Below, in pieces: positions 55,590 to 64,000 of a DNA stretch of 64,000 nt. Within the stretch, counting starts at the first letter, position 1; every line of letters begins with the position of its first letter. The notes beneath the pieces were generated by a model, which worked only from the letters and a program-made list of their open reading frames with translations, ran no database searches and was not told where the DNA came from. The stretch is from Mercenaria mercenaria (Eukaryota; Mollusca; Bivalvia; Venerida; Veneridae). Where the stretch lies: positions 66,181,501-66,245,500 of the forward strand of contig NC_069369.1 in assembly GCF_021730395.1 (NCBI RefSeq). The letters are read 5' to 3'. The position numbers were made by a program, and so were the translations under genes.

Positions 55590-56308
55590 ATTTGAAATAG
55601 TCATGAATTCCCTAACCATAAATGGTTGACATTATCAGTAAAACAGAAACTGTCAGACTTATTTTTAAATGACTGGTATTCTACTGTAGAACAATCAAGT
55701 AAATGTATGAACTATAGACTTTTCAAGCACTAGTTTTGTTTTGAAAAATATCTTGTGAAAACTCTATCTTAATTTTTGAAATATATTATCAAATTTAGAA
55801 CTAGAAACAACAAGTTGCCAGTAGAAACTGGAAGCTGGAATAATATTTCACTGAACAACCGTATTTGTACAACTTGTCAAAAATCTATTGGCGATGAATT
55901 TCATTACATATTTGAATGTCCCTCTTTTGCTATTAGCCGGAAACGCTATTTACACCCTAAGTATGTAAAGAAACATAATATACATAGCCTAGATTTTTTA
56001 ATGAATACGGATCCTGCAAACATTTCAGAATATAAGAAACTTTGTTTATTTGTTAAAGAAATTATCATAAAGTTCAAATGAAGTCACTTACTTTTTACTT
56101 GAAGTAATTTGTAACCTCTCTCCTTAGCTTTCTCTGTAGAAATATGTTGTATTACGTGCTCTCCCGCAATATTTATATTTATATATATGCACTGTAATGA
56201 TTGTTTTCTTCAGCCTCGAATATCATTTATAATTGTGTTATTACCTCATGTTGTCATGTTTATTTGCATGATCTGAGTGAAATAAAGAAATTGAAAATTG
56301 AAAATTGT
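55590..56308 (+). mobile_element. LINE 3' end, 5'-truncated and decayed
   Basis: The plus strand encodes an ORF2 C-terminal peptide. LSDLFLNDWYSTVEQSSKCM lies at about 55650-55710; after an internal stop near 55730 come KFRTRNNKLPVETGSW and CTTCQKSIGDEFHYIFECP (zinc-knuckle-like C-x2-C ... H-x4-C) up to a stop at 56081. The 3' end AAATAAAGAAATTGAAAATT repeats TTGAAAA units as a tail. It belongs to a different family from the LINE at 58090-63190. Confidence 0.75.
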
Positions 56309-56518
56309 TATGAACATAAAATACATTAATTTCTTGTTAAATCCTATATCTGATAATTACTTTCATTAACATTTTGTCAAAGGTCTGAATATTGCTGAAT
56401 ATACACGCATTATCTCTGATGGGTCATGCTGTAGCCATCTGAAGAATTCTATAACTTTGTCAAATTTAAGAAGATCGGATGAAGATTTTTATGACTTTGA
56501 TATTTTTATTCCCATGAA

Positions 56519-56605
56519 CTTAGCCAGAGCAGCCAGAGTAGCCAGGGTTAGGGTTAGGGTTAGGGTTGATTTCTGGCTACTCTGGCTGTTCTGATTGCTC
56601 TGGCC
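56519..56605. repeat. Interstitial telomeric repeat inside a hairpin
   Basis: Four GGGTTA units (about 56545-56567) sit between inverted arms GCAGCCAGAGTAGCCAG and CTGGCTACTCTGGCTGTTC. The arms extend imperfectly to TTAGCCAGAGC / GCTCTGGCCTAA. Confidence 0.85.
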
Positions 56606-57035
56606 TAATTCCCACACATGGTATTTTTCTACATTTTTGTCGGAAAGATTAGTTTTATGTTTGGGCATTATTTCGACTGAGCATCTTATACTGTTCCTGA
56701 ACAGAACTTGCCCTTTTTGTTATCATCAATATGAAATCATTTACTTAGGATGTTTTATATATGCCCAATTTCTTTCGACTTATTACGTGTTTTATCATTT
56801 TGTATCAAAGTTCGTAAGAACATTACCAACAGTGTAGTTGTTTTGTTTGCTTTTTTTGTTGGTCTGGCGGAGGGGTTGTTGTTTATGATGGTGTTTATGT
56901 TATGGTATATTTAATGTTGGGAGAGACAACTTTACTATTTTGATAACAGGCTTCATAATCTTCAACTAATACCATGCTTTCCTTGATTTCAATATTTGTA
57001 TCTTTTAATCTTACAAAAGGAAGGAATATACTAGT

Positions 57036-57225
57036 TTAACCTTTAGTCTGCTGGCGGCTACTGGTCCTGCTTTAGCGACTAGTGCAGACCATGATCAGCC
57101 TGCACTACTGTTCGTTCGCTATTCAGTCAGTAAATTTTCAGTGAACACCCTTTTGAATAATAAATGGTATTGCCCAAATTAAATGATGGACCAGTCCATT
57201 AGAAATTTAGCAGTCTAAGGGTTAA
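57036..57225. mobile_element. MITE, family M3
   Basis: Termini TTAACCTTTAGTCTGC and the complement of CAGTCTAAGGGTTAA are inverted repeats. The body includes TAGTGCAGACCATGATCAGC and AATAATAAATGGTATTGCCC. A truncated relative lies at 44718-44816. Confidence 0.7.
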
Positions 57226-58089
57226 GATGTATTAACTCGAGTCCCAGTCCTAATGTATTGCTTTAGAATATAAATGTTATGGTGAGACATGTTCTTGGTT
57301 GAATAAACTGATACTTAATATGCTTATTTAAACAAGGTAATTAAACGCGATATAATACATTATACAACCTGTTCTGAATACTTTACGTTAAGTCGTAAAT
57401 CCATTAAAATCTGTGTTTTCCATCAATCAGGCCATGTTAAAGTCCCATAAGGCTTTAAAGTTTATGTTAAAAACAGATGAAACAGCTGTCCAAATAGATG
57501 TTATGCATAATTACATGGTAGAGAAATTCAAACAGCTAGAATGGTAAATCAAGAACGATGCATTCTATAAAACTTTCTTCTGTGTAAATCAATATTCAAA
57601 CCTTTGAAAATATTACAGAAAACAATTATCGAAAATAGGATTTAACAAGGCATAAATATATCTTACGTTCATAACAACAGATGTGGCCGCCATTATGAGC
57701 CTTTAACCTCAATCTGACTAAAGTACATCTCCTATTACGCTATGCATAGGATCTGAGAACGACCTATTCATAGCCTCGTTCTGACGACCCTTTCGCTAGC
57801 CAATCAGAGCCTAACTTACAACATTTTGCAAATCTACCTGTAGCCTTGACTTTTGATATTTACAATTCTTGCGACCATGCCTCGCGAAATTGACGTTTTC
57901 TTGCCAAACTTCTACGAAGTGGACTTATATGTTTTTAATTGTTTCTTTAATTGCAATGATACTGGTAATTTCTTAAATAGATGTAAAACATAAGAAATAA
58001 ACCTATATGTTGATTATTTTTTATTCACGCAATTTGTATCAAAACTATATTTCATATGTAAAGTTTGGTTTTAATTTCAATTATATCGG
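57226..58089. other. Intergenic DNA upstream of the LINE
   Basis: No gene is seen. A CCAAT box in an AGCCAATCAGAGC context lies near 57796. The boundary with the LINE 5' UTR is not visible. Confidence 0.3.
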
Positions 58090-58140
58090 TTTTACCGTAA
58101 TTAAAAACAGATTATCATCTCTGGAAGGAAAGAAAATGGT

Positions 58141-59199
58141 ATGAATTGTAGTCAAACTTTGCATACAAAATCCCATACACCTCAAACAAATGACATTGAA
58201 CAGTTGTCAAAGTTAATTTGTAGATTATCAGAGGATGTCAGTTCATTGAAAGGTAGTCTGCATGATCGCATTGATAAACTTGAATCCACGCTTGAATCTC
58301 GTATTACTCAGAAGTTTGCAAACATTATAGATAAAAGGATGAATAGTGAGGTTTCTCGCATTAAGAAGGATATTGATTCGCAGATGCAATCTTTCAGAGA
58401 CGATATCCGCACAGATTTAATTGAGCTTGATGAAAAAGTGGCACACTTAACAGTTGAAACAGTGAGTAAAGAAGACAATTATAGACTTCTAAACGTGATT
58501 ATACGGGGACTACCTTACCACGAAGGGGAAAATCTAAATAGGAAAGTGAATGACCTGATTCACGACGGTTTGGGTTTGAGAAATATTCATATTGTGAAAT
58601 CTGAAAGGAAGAGTTCAGGTTCTGATGCTAAACCTGGAACTGTAATTGTAACTCTGCAATCAATTGATAACAGAAAAGATATTTTAGCTAGAAAGTCAGA
58701 TTTGAAGGCATCTACAAAATATAAAGATGTATTCATCATGAAAGACCAATCATATGAGGAGAGAACTTTAAATAAAAATCTTAAAGTCATTGTTGGTGCT
58801 CTTCGGGAGGGTGGCTGTGAAATTCAGCTACAGGGAAACCATATCAAACATAACGGCAAGCGAGATCATCCAAGGAACAATAGTGATCGTGCAAATTCTC
58901 GTGATCGCAGGGATTCAAATAGCCAAAATAGAAGTAAAAGTAGAGACAGACATTTTTCTTTTTCAGGGCGTGATAACAGAAATGGCAGTTCTCATACAAA
59001 TGTAGATAGACATGATTATTCTTCAAGGGGTGCAAATAATAACAATAAAAACAATCAAGGTCATTACAGAAATGACAGACACTCTGATAGACTTGATTAC
59101 ATTTCAGGCTCTCGGTCCAAGTCCAACATGAAAGGTCGTGGTGATGGCAATAAACGCGGGAGAGGTCATGGCTCCAGCAACAGGAGGGGGCATTTTTAG
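58141..59199 (+). CDS. LINE ORF1 nucleic-acid-binding protein (352 aa)
   Basis: Residues about 15-115 are heptad-rich coiled coil (LSEDVSSLKGSLHDRIDKLE), expected to trimerise. Residues about 116-225 resemble the RRM-like plus C-terminal domains of L1-type ORF1 proteins (LLNVIIRGLPYHEGENLNRK, GTVIVTLQSIDNRKDILARK, DVFIMKDQSYEER). Residues 235-352 form a basic, Arg/Ser/Asn/Gly-rich tail (NSRDRRDSNSQNRSKSRDR, then RGRGHGSSNRRG), likely RNA-binding. There is no CCHC knuckle. Such proteins coat element RNA and act as chaperones. Its stop TAG is followed in the same frame by ORF2. Confidence 0.85.
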   Translation: MNCSQTLHTKSHTPQTNDIEQLSKLICRLSEDVSSLKGSLHDRIDKLESTLESRITQKFANIIDKRMNSEVSRIKKDIDSQMQSFRDDIRTDLIELDEKVAHLTVETVSKEDNYRLLNVIIRGLPYHEGENLNRKVNDLIHDGLGLRNIHIVKSERKSSGSDAKPGTVIVTLQSIDNRKDILARKSDLKASTKYKDVFIMKDQSYEERTLNKNLKVIVGALREGGCEIQLQGNHIKHNGKRDHPRNNSDRANSRDRRDSNSQNRSKSRDRHFSFSGRDNRNGSSHTNVDRHDYSSRGANNNNKNNQGHYRNDRHSDRLDYISGSRSKSNMKGRGDGNKRGRGHGSSNRRGHF

Positions 59200-60573
59200 G
59201 TCAGCGCAGGTTTTTGGAATGTCCGTGGATGGAATATAGACAGTAGTTCGGATAATTTTAAACTTAGGAAGCAATGTATAGATTTTTTAAACTTTGACAT
59301 TTTAGGAATTGCTGAAAGTCACCTGTTAGGCTTAGATACTATTGATCTAGATAATTATATCTGGTATGGTAATAATAGGAAAGCGCACAAAAATGCAAAA
59401 CGCGGTTCAGGTGGAGTTGGTTTTTTAGTAAAGAGTTGTCTTTTAAATGATTTCAACGTAAGCATTTTAAATAATTCACATGAAGGAATAATGTGGTTAG
59501 AATTAGCTCACAAGCATGAAAATTATTCATTTTTTCCATGTGTTTGTTATCTTCCTCCTGAAAATTCATCACGTTTTTCAGATGCAAACTCATTTTATGA
59601 AAACTTACTTAGTGATATTTATCAGTACCAAAATAAAGGATTAATCTTTTTATGTGGTGATTTTAATAGCCGCTGTGGCAATAATGATGATATTATTGCA
59701 GGTGTAGATAACATTGTAAGTCGTGATATTGTTGACTTTACTTGCAATTCATATGGTGACATGTTGATACAATTTTTGATTGACTGTAGTATGTGTATAT
59801 TAAATGGGCGAAACTACATATGTAATGATTATACATCAATTTCATCAAAAGGCTGCGCCGTTGTTGATTATTGCCTTGTCACACATGAAAATTTACATTA
59901 TTTTTCAGATTTTAATGTGACACATATCTCTGATTTATTGAATACTATTGGTATACATAATTGTTTTTCTAAAAATATACCTGATCATTCTATAATTTCA
60001 TGGAAAATCAATATACCAGACACTGAACAATCAGATAATTTGAATAGTTTTTCAGATGTTGAGGAATGTGTAGCTCCTTATGACAGATTTGATTTAAAAA
60101 ATATTCCCTCTGACTTTTTACTTGATACTTGTACTCTAACAAAAGTTAATCAGCTTATTGATAGGCTTGAACAGGGATTGCGTACACAGGGTGATATTGA
60201 TACAGCCTATAGTGGCTGGTGTGAAATTGTGAAGCATGAAATGTATGAAAAGCTGCCTCATAAGACAATATACTCTGGTACTACTATTACAAGGAAAAAC
60301 AGAAACTCGAAACCGTGGTGGAATCCGAATTTAACAAGTATTTTTAAGAAACTACATACGGCTGAAAAGGAATGGCTAAAATGTAAAGAAAGAGCCAGAA
60401 AAAACAATCTTAAGCACATATATGTATCTATTAGAAAAGAATTTGATAGAGAGGTCCAAAAATGTAAACGTTTCTATTGGTATAAGAAGCAGAATGATAT
60501 TTTGTCTGACCTAAATGATAAAAATACAGAAAATTTTTTGGAAAAGTATTGGGAAGTTGGGTATTATATCTGA
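59200..60573 (+). CDS. LINE ORF2, APE endonuclease and linker part
   Basis: The frame is open from the codon after ORF1's TAG. The first ATG appears only at 59491, well inside the endonuclease fold. APE motifs are FWNVRG (59215), the catalytic GIAESHL (about 59308), RGSGGVGFLVK, LCGDFNSRCG (about 59650) and PDHSIISW (about 59982). These nick target DNA for priming. The frame breaks near 60533-60538, where T6 appears to be one base too long; the text after it (NFWKSIGKLG in the adjacent frame) continues at 60539. Confidence 0.85.
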   Translation, partial: VSAGFWNVRGWNIDSSSDNFKLRKQCIDFLNFDILGIAESHLLGLDTIDLDNYIWYGNNRKAHKNAKRGSGGVGFLVKSCLLNDFNVSILNNSHEGIMWLELAHKHENYSFFPCVCYLPPENSSRFSDANSFYENLLSDIYQYQNKGLIFLCGDFNSRCGNNDDIIAGVDNIVSRDIVDFTCNSYGDMLIQFLIDCSMCILNGRNYICNDYTSISSKGCAVVDYCLVTHENLHYFSDFNVTHISDLLNTIGIHNCFSKNIPDHSIISWKINIPDTEQSDNLNSFSDVEECVAPYDRFDLKNIPSDFLLDTCTLTKVNQLIDRLEQGLRTQGDIDTAYSGWCEIVKHEMYEKLPHKTIYSGTTITRKNRNSKPWWNPNLTSIFKKLHTAEKEWLKCKERARKNNLKHIYVSIRKEFDREVQKCKRFYWYKKQNDILSDLNDKNTENFLEKYWEVGYYI

Positions 60574-62572
60574 CCGTAATATCTCTATTCCTATGCAAGT
60601 TGTTCTTGAGAATGGAACTGTTTCTTACGAAGTCAAAGCTGTTTTGCAAAAGTGGAAAAATGATTTTTGTAATTTATTAAATGTAAAAACTGATGATAAT
60701 AGTTCTACAGCTCATGTTAATTCTTTTACACATAAAGTATCTTGTGACACGCTTGATAATGGAATAAGTATATTAGAAGTTGTAAAAGCAATAGAAACAG
60801 CCAAACTAGGTAAAGCAGCAGGGGTTGACAATATTCCTTCAGAGGTTCTAAAAAATGATTCTTCTTTGTTTATTCTGCATAGCTTGTTCAATGTATGTTT
60901 TGAAACAGGTCAGGTCCCTTCACTCTGGACGAAGAGTATCATAACCCCTATTCCCAAAGCAAGTTGTAATGACAAAAGAGATCCGCTCTCTTACCGTGGT
61001 ATATCACTAGCTGCTACAATGTATAAAATGTATTCTGGTATTTTGAATAACCGTATTGTATCCTGGACTGATGAAAGAGATGTTATTGTTGAAGAGCAAA
61101 ATGGCTTTCGAAGTAAGCGTAGCACTGTAGATCACATCTCTAGTTTGACAAATATCATTGATACACGCAAGAAAAACCGTCTCTCAACTTTTTGTGCTTT
61201 CATTGATTTCAAAAAGGCCTTCGATTCCATTAACAGAAACCGCCTTTGGCAAAAATTAATTGAAATTGGTATATCAACCAAAATGCTATCGGCAGTAAGA
61301 TCTCTTTACAGTAATATCTCTTCATGTGTACGACTTAATGGATATTTTACTGACTGGTTTTCTGTCAATACAGGCTTACGTCAAGGCTGTTCATTGTCTA
61401 CTGTTCTTTTTAATATCTACATTAATGATCTAGCATTAATGTTGAAAAGTACAGAGAAAGGTGTCTATATTGATAATCAAAAGGTGTGTATTTTGCTTTA
61501 TGCAGATGACATTGTCTTGATTGCTGAAAATGAAGCTGATTTGCAATTCATGTTAAATATGTTAAATGATTGGTGTAAAATTAATTGTATGTCTGTTAAT
61601 ACCAGCAAGAGCAATATTGTACATTTTAGACCTACCTCTGTTCAAAGATCTGATTATTTATTTGTATGTGGTGAATCAAAATTAGATTATGTCAGTCAGT
61701 ATTTGTACCTTGGTATTATGTTGACAGAACACCTTGATTATAATGTAACAGCAAAAGTTGTTGCCCAGAGTGCTGGACGTGCCCTGGGTCTTCTCATTGC
61801 TCGCTTTAAAAACAATGGAGGCTTACCATATGATGTATACACAAAACTGTATTATTCAATTGTTGTCCCAATTATAACATATGGCTCCTCAATTTGGGGA
61901 ACTAAGGTATTTTCATGTATAAATGCAGTCCACCACCGGGCCATGAGATTCTACCTTGGAACAGGAAAATATACACCAAATGTGGCTGTTTATGGTGAAA
62001 TGGGTTGGAAGCCAATCCTTATAGATCAGTGGACTTCAGTATGTAATCATTGGTATCGCTGTCTGAGTTATGAAAATACACGTATAAATAAAAAGATCTT
62101 TAGCTGGTCCTTTAAGAAAGGTAACTCAAGATGTAAGAACTGGCCATTTATTGTTAAAGAAAAATTTAAGTGTTTAGAGTTAAATGACTTCTTGCAATTA
62201 CCTTTCTCAAGAAAACGCTTAATTGAAACTATGTCTACTGTTTTGTTAAATACTCATTTAGAAAAATGGTCTACTGACATTTCAAGATTAACTGGTGTCA
62301 ATGGTGCTGGTCAAAATAAGTTACGAACCTACAGAATGTTTAAGAATGAGTGTAATGTAGAACCTTATTGTAAGTTGCTTATGCCTTTCTCTCATAGATC
62401 TGCATTGTCTAGATTCAGGTGCGGTGTTGCACCCATAAGACTCGAAACGGGTCGTTACGAAGGTTTAACAGAAAATCAACGATTGTGCCCATTTGGTTGT
62501 AATGCTGTAGAATCCGAGATACATGTTATTCTATGCTGTCCGCTTTTACTGTTGAACGAAGACTTCTATTAG
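60515..62572 (+). CDS. LINE ORF2, reverse transcriptase part
   Basis: Palm and finger motifs run in order: GKAAGVDNIPSEVLKN, SIITPIPKA, YRGISLAATMYKMYSGIL, QNGFRSKRSTVDHI, FIDFKKAFDSINRNRLW, NTGLRQGCSLSTVLFNIYIN, and the active site LLYADDIVLI (YADD at 61499-61510). These are followed by thumb and C-terminal parts with HRSALSRFRCGVAPIRLETG and the knuckle CPFGCNAVESEIHVILCC. The frame then breaks in a T run at about 62550-62553. Confidence 0.9.
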   Translation: MIKIQKIFWKSIGKLGIISDRNISIPMQVVLENGTVSYEVKAVLQKWKNDFCNLLNVKTDDNSSTAHVNSFTHKVSCDTLDNGISILEVVKAIETAKLGKAAGVDNIPSEVLKNDSSLFILHSLFNVCFETGQVPSLWTKSIITPIPKASCNDKRDPLSYRGISLAATMYKMYSGILNNRIVSWTDERDVIVEEQNGFRSKRSTVDHISSLTNIIDTRKKNRLSTFCAFIDFKKAFDSINRNRLWQKLIEIGISTKMLSAVRSLYSNISSCVRLNGYFTDWFSVNTGLRQGCSLSTVLFNIYINDLALMLKSTEKGVYIDNQKVCILLYADDIVLIAENEADLQFMLNMLNDWCKINCMSVNTSKSNIVHFRPTSVQRSDYLFVCGESKLDYVSQYLYLGIMLTEHLDYNVTAKVVAQSAGRALGLLIARFKNNGGLPYDVYTKLYYSIVVPIITYGSSIWGTKVFSCINAVHHRAMRFYLGTGKYTPNVAVYGEMGWKPILIDQWTSVCNHWYRCLSYENTRINKKIFSWSFKKGNSRCKNWPFIVKEKFKCLELNDFLQLPFSRKRLIETMSTVLLNTHLEKWSTDISRLTGVNGAGQNKLRTYRMFKNECNVEPYCKLLMPFSHRSALSRFRCGVAPIRLETGRYEGLTENQRLCPFGCNAVESEIHVILCCPLLLLNEDFY

Positions 62573-62733
62573 AAAAGGTCACTTCTATATTTGTAAACTT
62601 TGGGAGTCTAAATGACAATGATAAACTGGTTCTGTTATTCACACATCCAAATTTGATAAGAATAGTTGCAAAAACCTGTAATGATATACTTAAAAAAAGA
62701 AGTAATACTTTATATAATATAAACACAGTTTAA
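62554..62733 (+). CDS. LINE ORF2, C-terminal end in a shifted frame
   Basis: After the T-run break the protein continues as TVERRLLLEKVTSIFVNFGS and ends ...NTLYNINTV and a stop at 62731-62733. The continuation fits the conserved ends of such ORF2 proteins, where about 50-60 residues follow the HxxxxC. Confidence 0.65.
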   Translation, partial: ERRLLLEKVTSIFVNFGSLNDNDKLVLLFTHPNLIRIVAKTCNDILKKRSNTLYNINTV

Positions 62734-63190
62734 TGTACCTGTATAGATAGGCTTTTATTTATTTATAAATTTTTTTTACTAAATTGTATGTAGATTCTTT
62801 TAAATAATTACAGTATTTTAGTGTTAAGTAAGAGATATCTGCTAATCTGTTCTCTACCAATCTGATTGGTGGGGATACTTGATTCTTTAAGCCATTTTTT
62901 ACTAGCGCACATTTAGTGCACCTGTCTAATCTGGTTCAGTGTCTTATAACCCTTTTTTTTTAATTAAATTTTAGGACACATCTTTGTGTTATGATTAGCA
63001 GACATGTCTTGCTTTTTACTGTAATATATGAGAATTGATTTATGTGAAATATGTGATATGTAGAAATTTTATATATATAGTCTCTTGTAATTCAAATTTG
63101 AGTGGCCATTTACTTGTGTTTTATTATGTATATGTCATGTTTTTATACTGTAAACATGTAAATGGATGAGACTGAAATAAACAAATAAAC

Positions 63191-64000
63191 TGTCTCATAT
63201 ATGGTAAAGTCCACATATTTCAATAAGAAATATTAGACAGCTTAGATAGTTTAAATAATGACTATTTTTTATGACATCGAAATGTCCATTAAAAGTTACA
63301 AATAGATACTTCCAAAATTTATCGAAATTGCTTATCCAAGTCAGAAAGAATTTATTTAATTGTAATTTTAAAAAATGCAATCAATTGAACTTGCCGCAGT
63401 TACTTGACTTTTAGCGGTAATTGTCCGATAATTGGATTAGCACATCTAAATAATCAGTGCATGCACGTGTATATTATTAGCGCCTCTTGCATGACACGTG
63501 TGTATGACCACATGTGTATCATTACCATTGTTACCTTACTAATTATCGTAGATTAGAGTCGCGTGTATGTCTTTTCGCTCCGAGATCAAATACAGTCAAA
63601 GGTTAGTTTAATAATAACAATTATAAAATTGAGAATTGCCAATTAAATAAAAACATATATATTTTTATAATTATTATATTATAAGATATGACGGCTTTAT
63701 TCAATCCCGCCCACTAATAAATTAAAATGACCACTGTTTAATAAGCGCCTCCCTCGTATTTTTTATCCAATGGCAAGTGAGCGCCACTTAGAAGTCTGGC
63801 GCGAAAATGTCAATTTCGGAGGACGCGGTCTTAATAAATTGTAATATTTTGGTTATAAATTCAAAAAATATATTATCAAAAGTGACCAACATTTAATATT
63901 ACCTCTAATCTATCATATCTATTTATGAAAATACAAATATCATCGAAATTAAAGCCAAAATTAAGAAAAACAAAAGTCCATTTCGTATAAGTTTGGCGCG
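63191..64000. promoter_or_regulatory. Possible promoter region of a gene beyond the window
   Basis: The last 300 bases hold a CCAAT box (ATCCAATGGC near 63768) and two sequences matching the E2F consensus: CTGGCGCGAAA near 63797 and TTTGGCGCG at 63992-64000. E-box-like CACGTG cores occur near 63464 and 63496. This pattern is seen in cell-cycle gene promoters. No coding sequence is present to confirm it. Confidence 0.25.

Larger units (their letters stand above)
58090..63190 (+). mobile_element. Nearly full-length non-LTR retrotransposon (LINE) with ORF1, APE endonuclease and reverse transcriptase
   Basis: ORF1 (58141-59199) and ORF2 (59200-62733) are followed by a roughly 450-bp 3' UTR and a tail ACTGAAATAAACAAATAAAC. 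Both catalytic domains have intact motifs. The element has only two apparent frame breaks, each a one-base change in a T run (60533-60538, 62550-62553), and one TAG between ORF1 and ORF2 in the same frame. An APE endonuclease, an RT and a C-terminal zinc knuckle point to the Jockey/CR1/L2/I assemblage; the exact clade is not resolved. The 5' end is estimated and no target-site duplication was found by eye. Confidence 0.88.

Overview
The window looks like nuclear DNA of a bivalve mollusc, probably a heterodont clam of the venerid type. The base composition is AT-rich. The genes have small exons in long introns. About half of the sequence is made of repeat types that I recognise from bivalves: a tRNA-headed SINE with a conserved central domain, palindromic MITEs, repeats rich in GGAC tetranucleotides, and LINE 3' ends. 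Species cannot be fixed from the sequence.

Three host protein genes are supported, all on the minus strand. (1) 3170-25695 is a complete ten-exon SLC17 (sialin / vesicular glutamate transporter-like) anion transporter. All nine introns have GT-AG ends, the phases agree throughout, and the product is 507 aa. (2) 41061-43288 is a two-exon BTB/POZ protein with a long coiled-coil tail (438 aa). (3) 46071-48785 is a single uninterrupted 904-codon reading frame. It encodes a multi-pass membrane glycosyltransferase whose core resembles the cyclic beta-1,2-glucan synthase (NdvB/ChvB, GT84-like) branch of the GT2 superfamily, which is unexpected in an animal.

The rest is mobile and repetitive. 344-1824 is an 18-bp minisatellite enclosed by inverted repeats. 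Introns of the SLC17 gene carry two near-identical copies (4418-6272, 23158-25194) and one truncated copy (8868-9463) of a tandem-array element, plus a Tc1-like remnant (9715-10325), several foldback elements and an antisense LINE end (22044-22730). 27225-30140 holds a 37-bp minisatellite between two diverged copies of one segment. 30753-30980 is a SINE. 32703-34386, 49553-49924 and 51698-53415 are further tandem-array elements with the same end design as the intronic one. 38532-39283, 40296-40865 and 50965-51629 are other tandem or MITE-type repeats. 58090-63190 is a nearly intact LINE with ORF1 and ORF2.

The three genes have no obvious shared pathway. The best candidates for something undescribed are: the GT84-like animal glycosyltransferase; a superfamily of tandem-array elements that share an ACAAGAG-plus-hairpin 5' end and carry dense AGGTCA nuclear-receptor half-site direct repeats; one such element forming the splice-acceptor region of SLC17 exon 9; and the LINE's ORF1-TAG-ORF2 same-frame arrangement.
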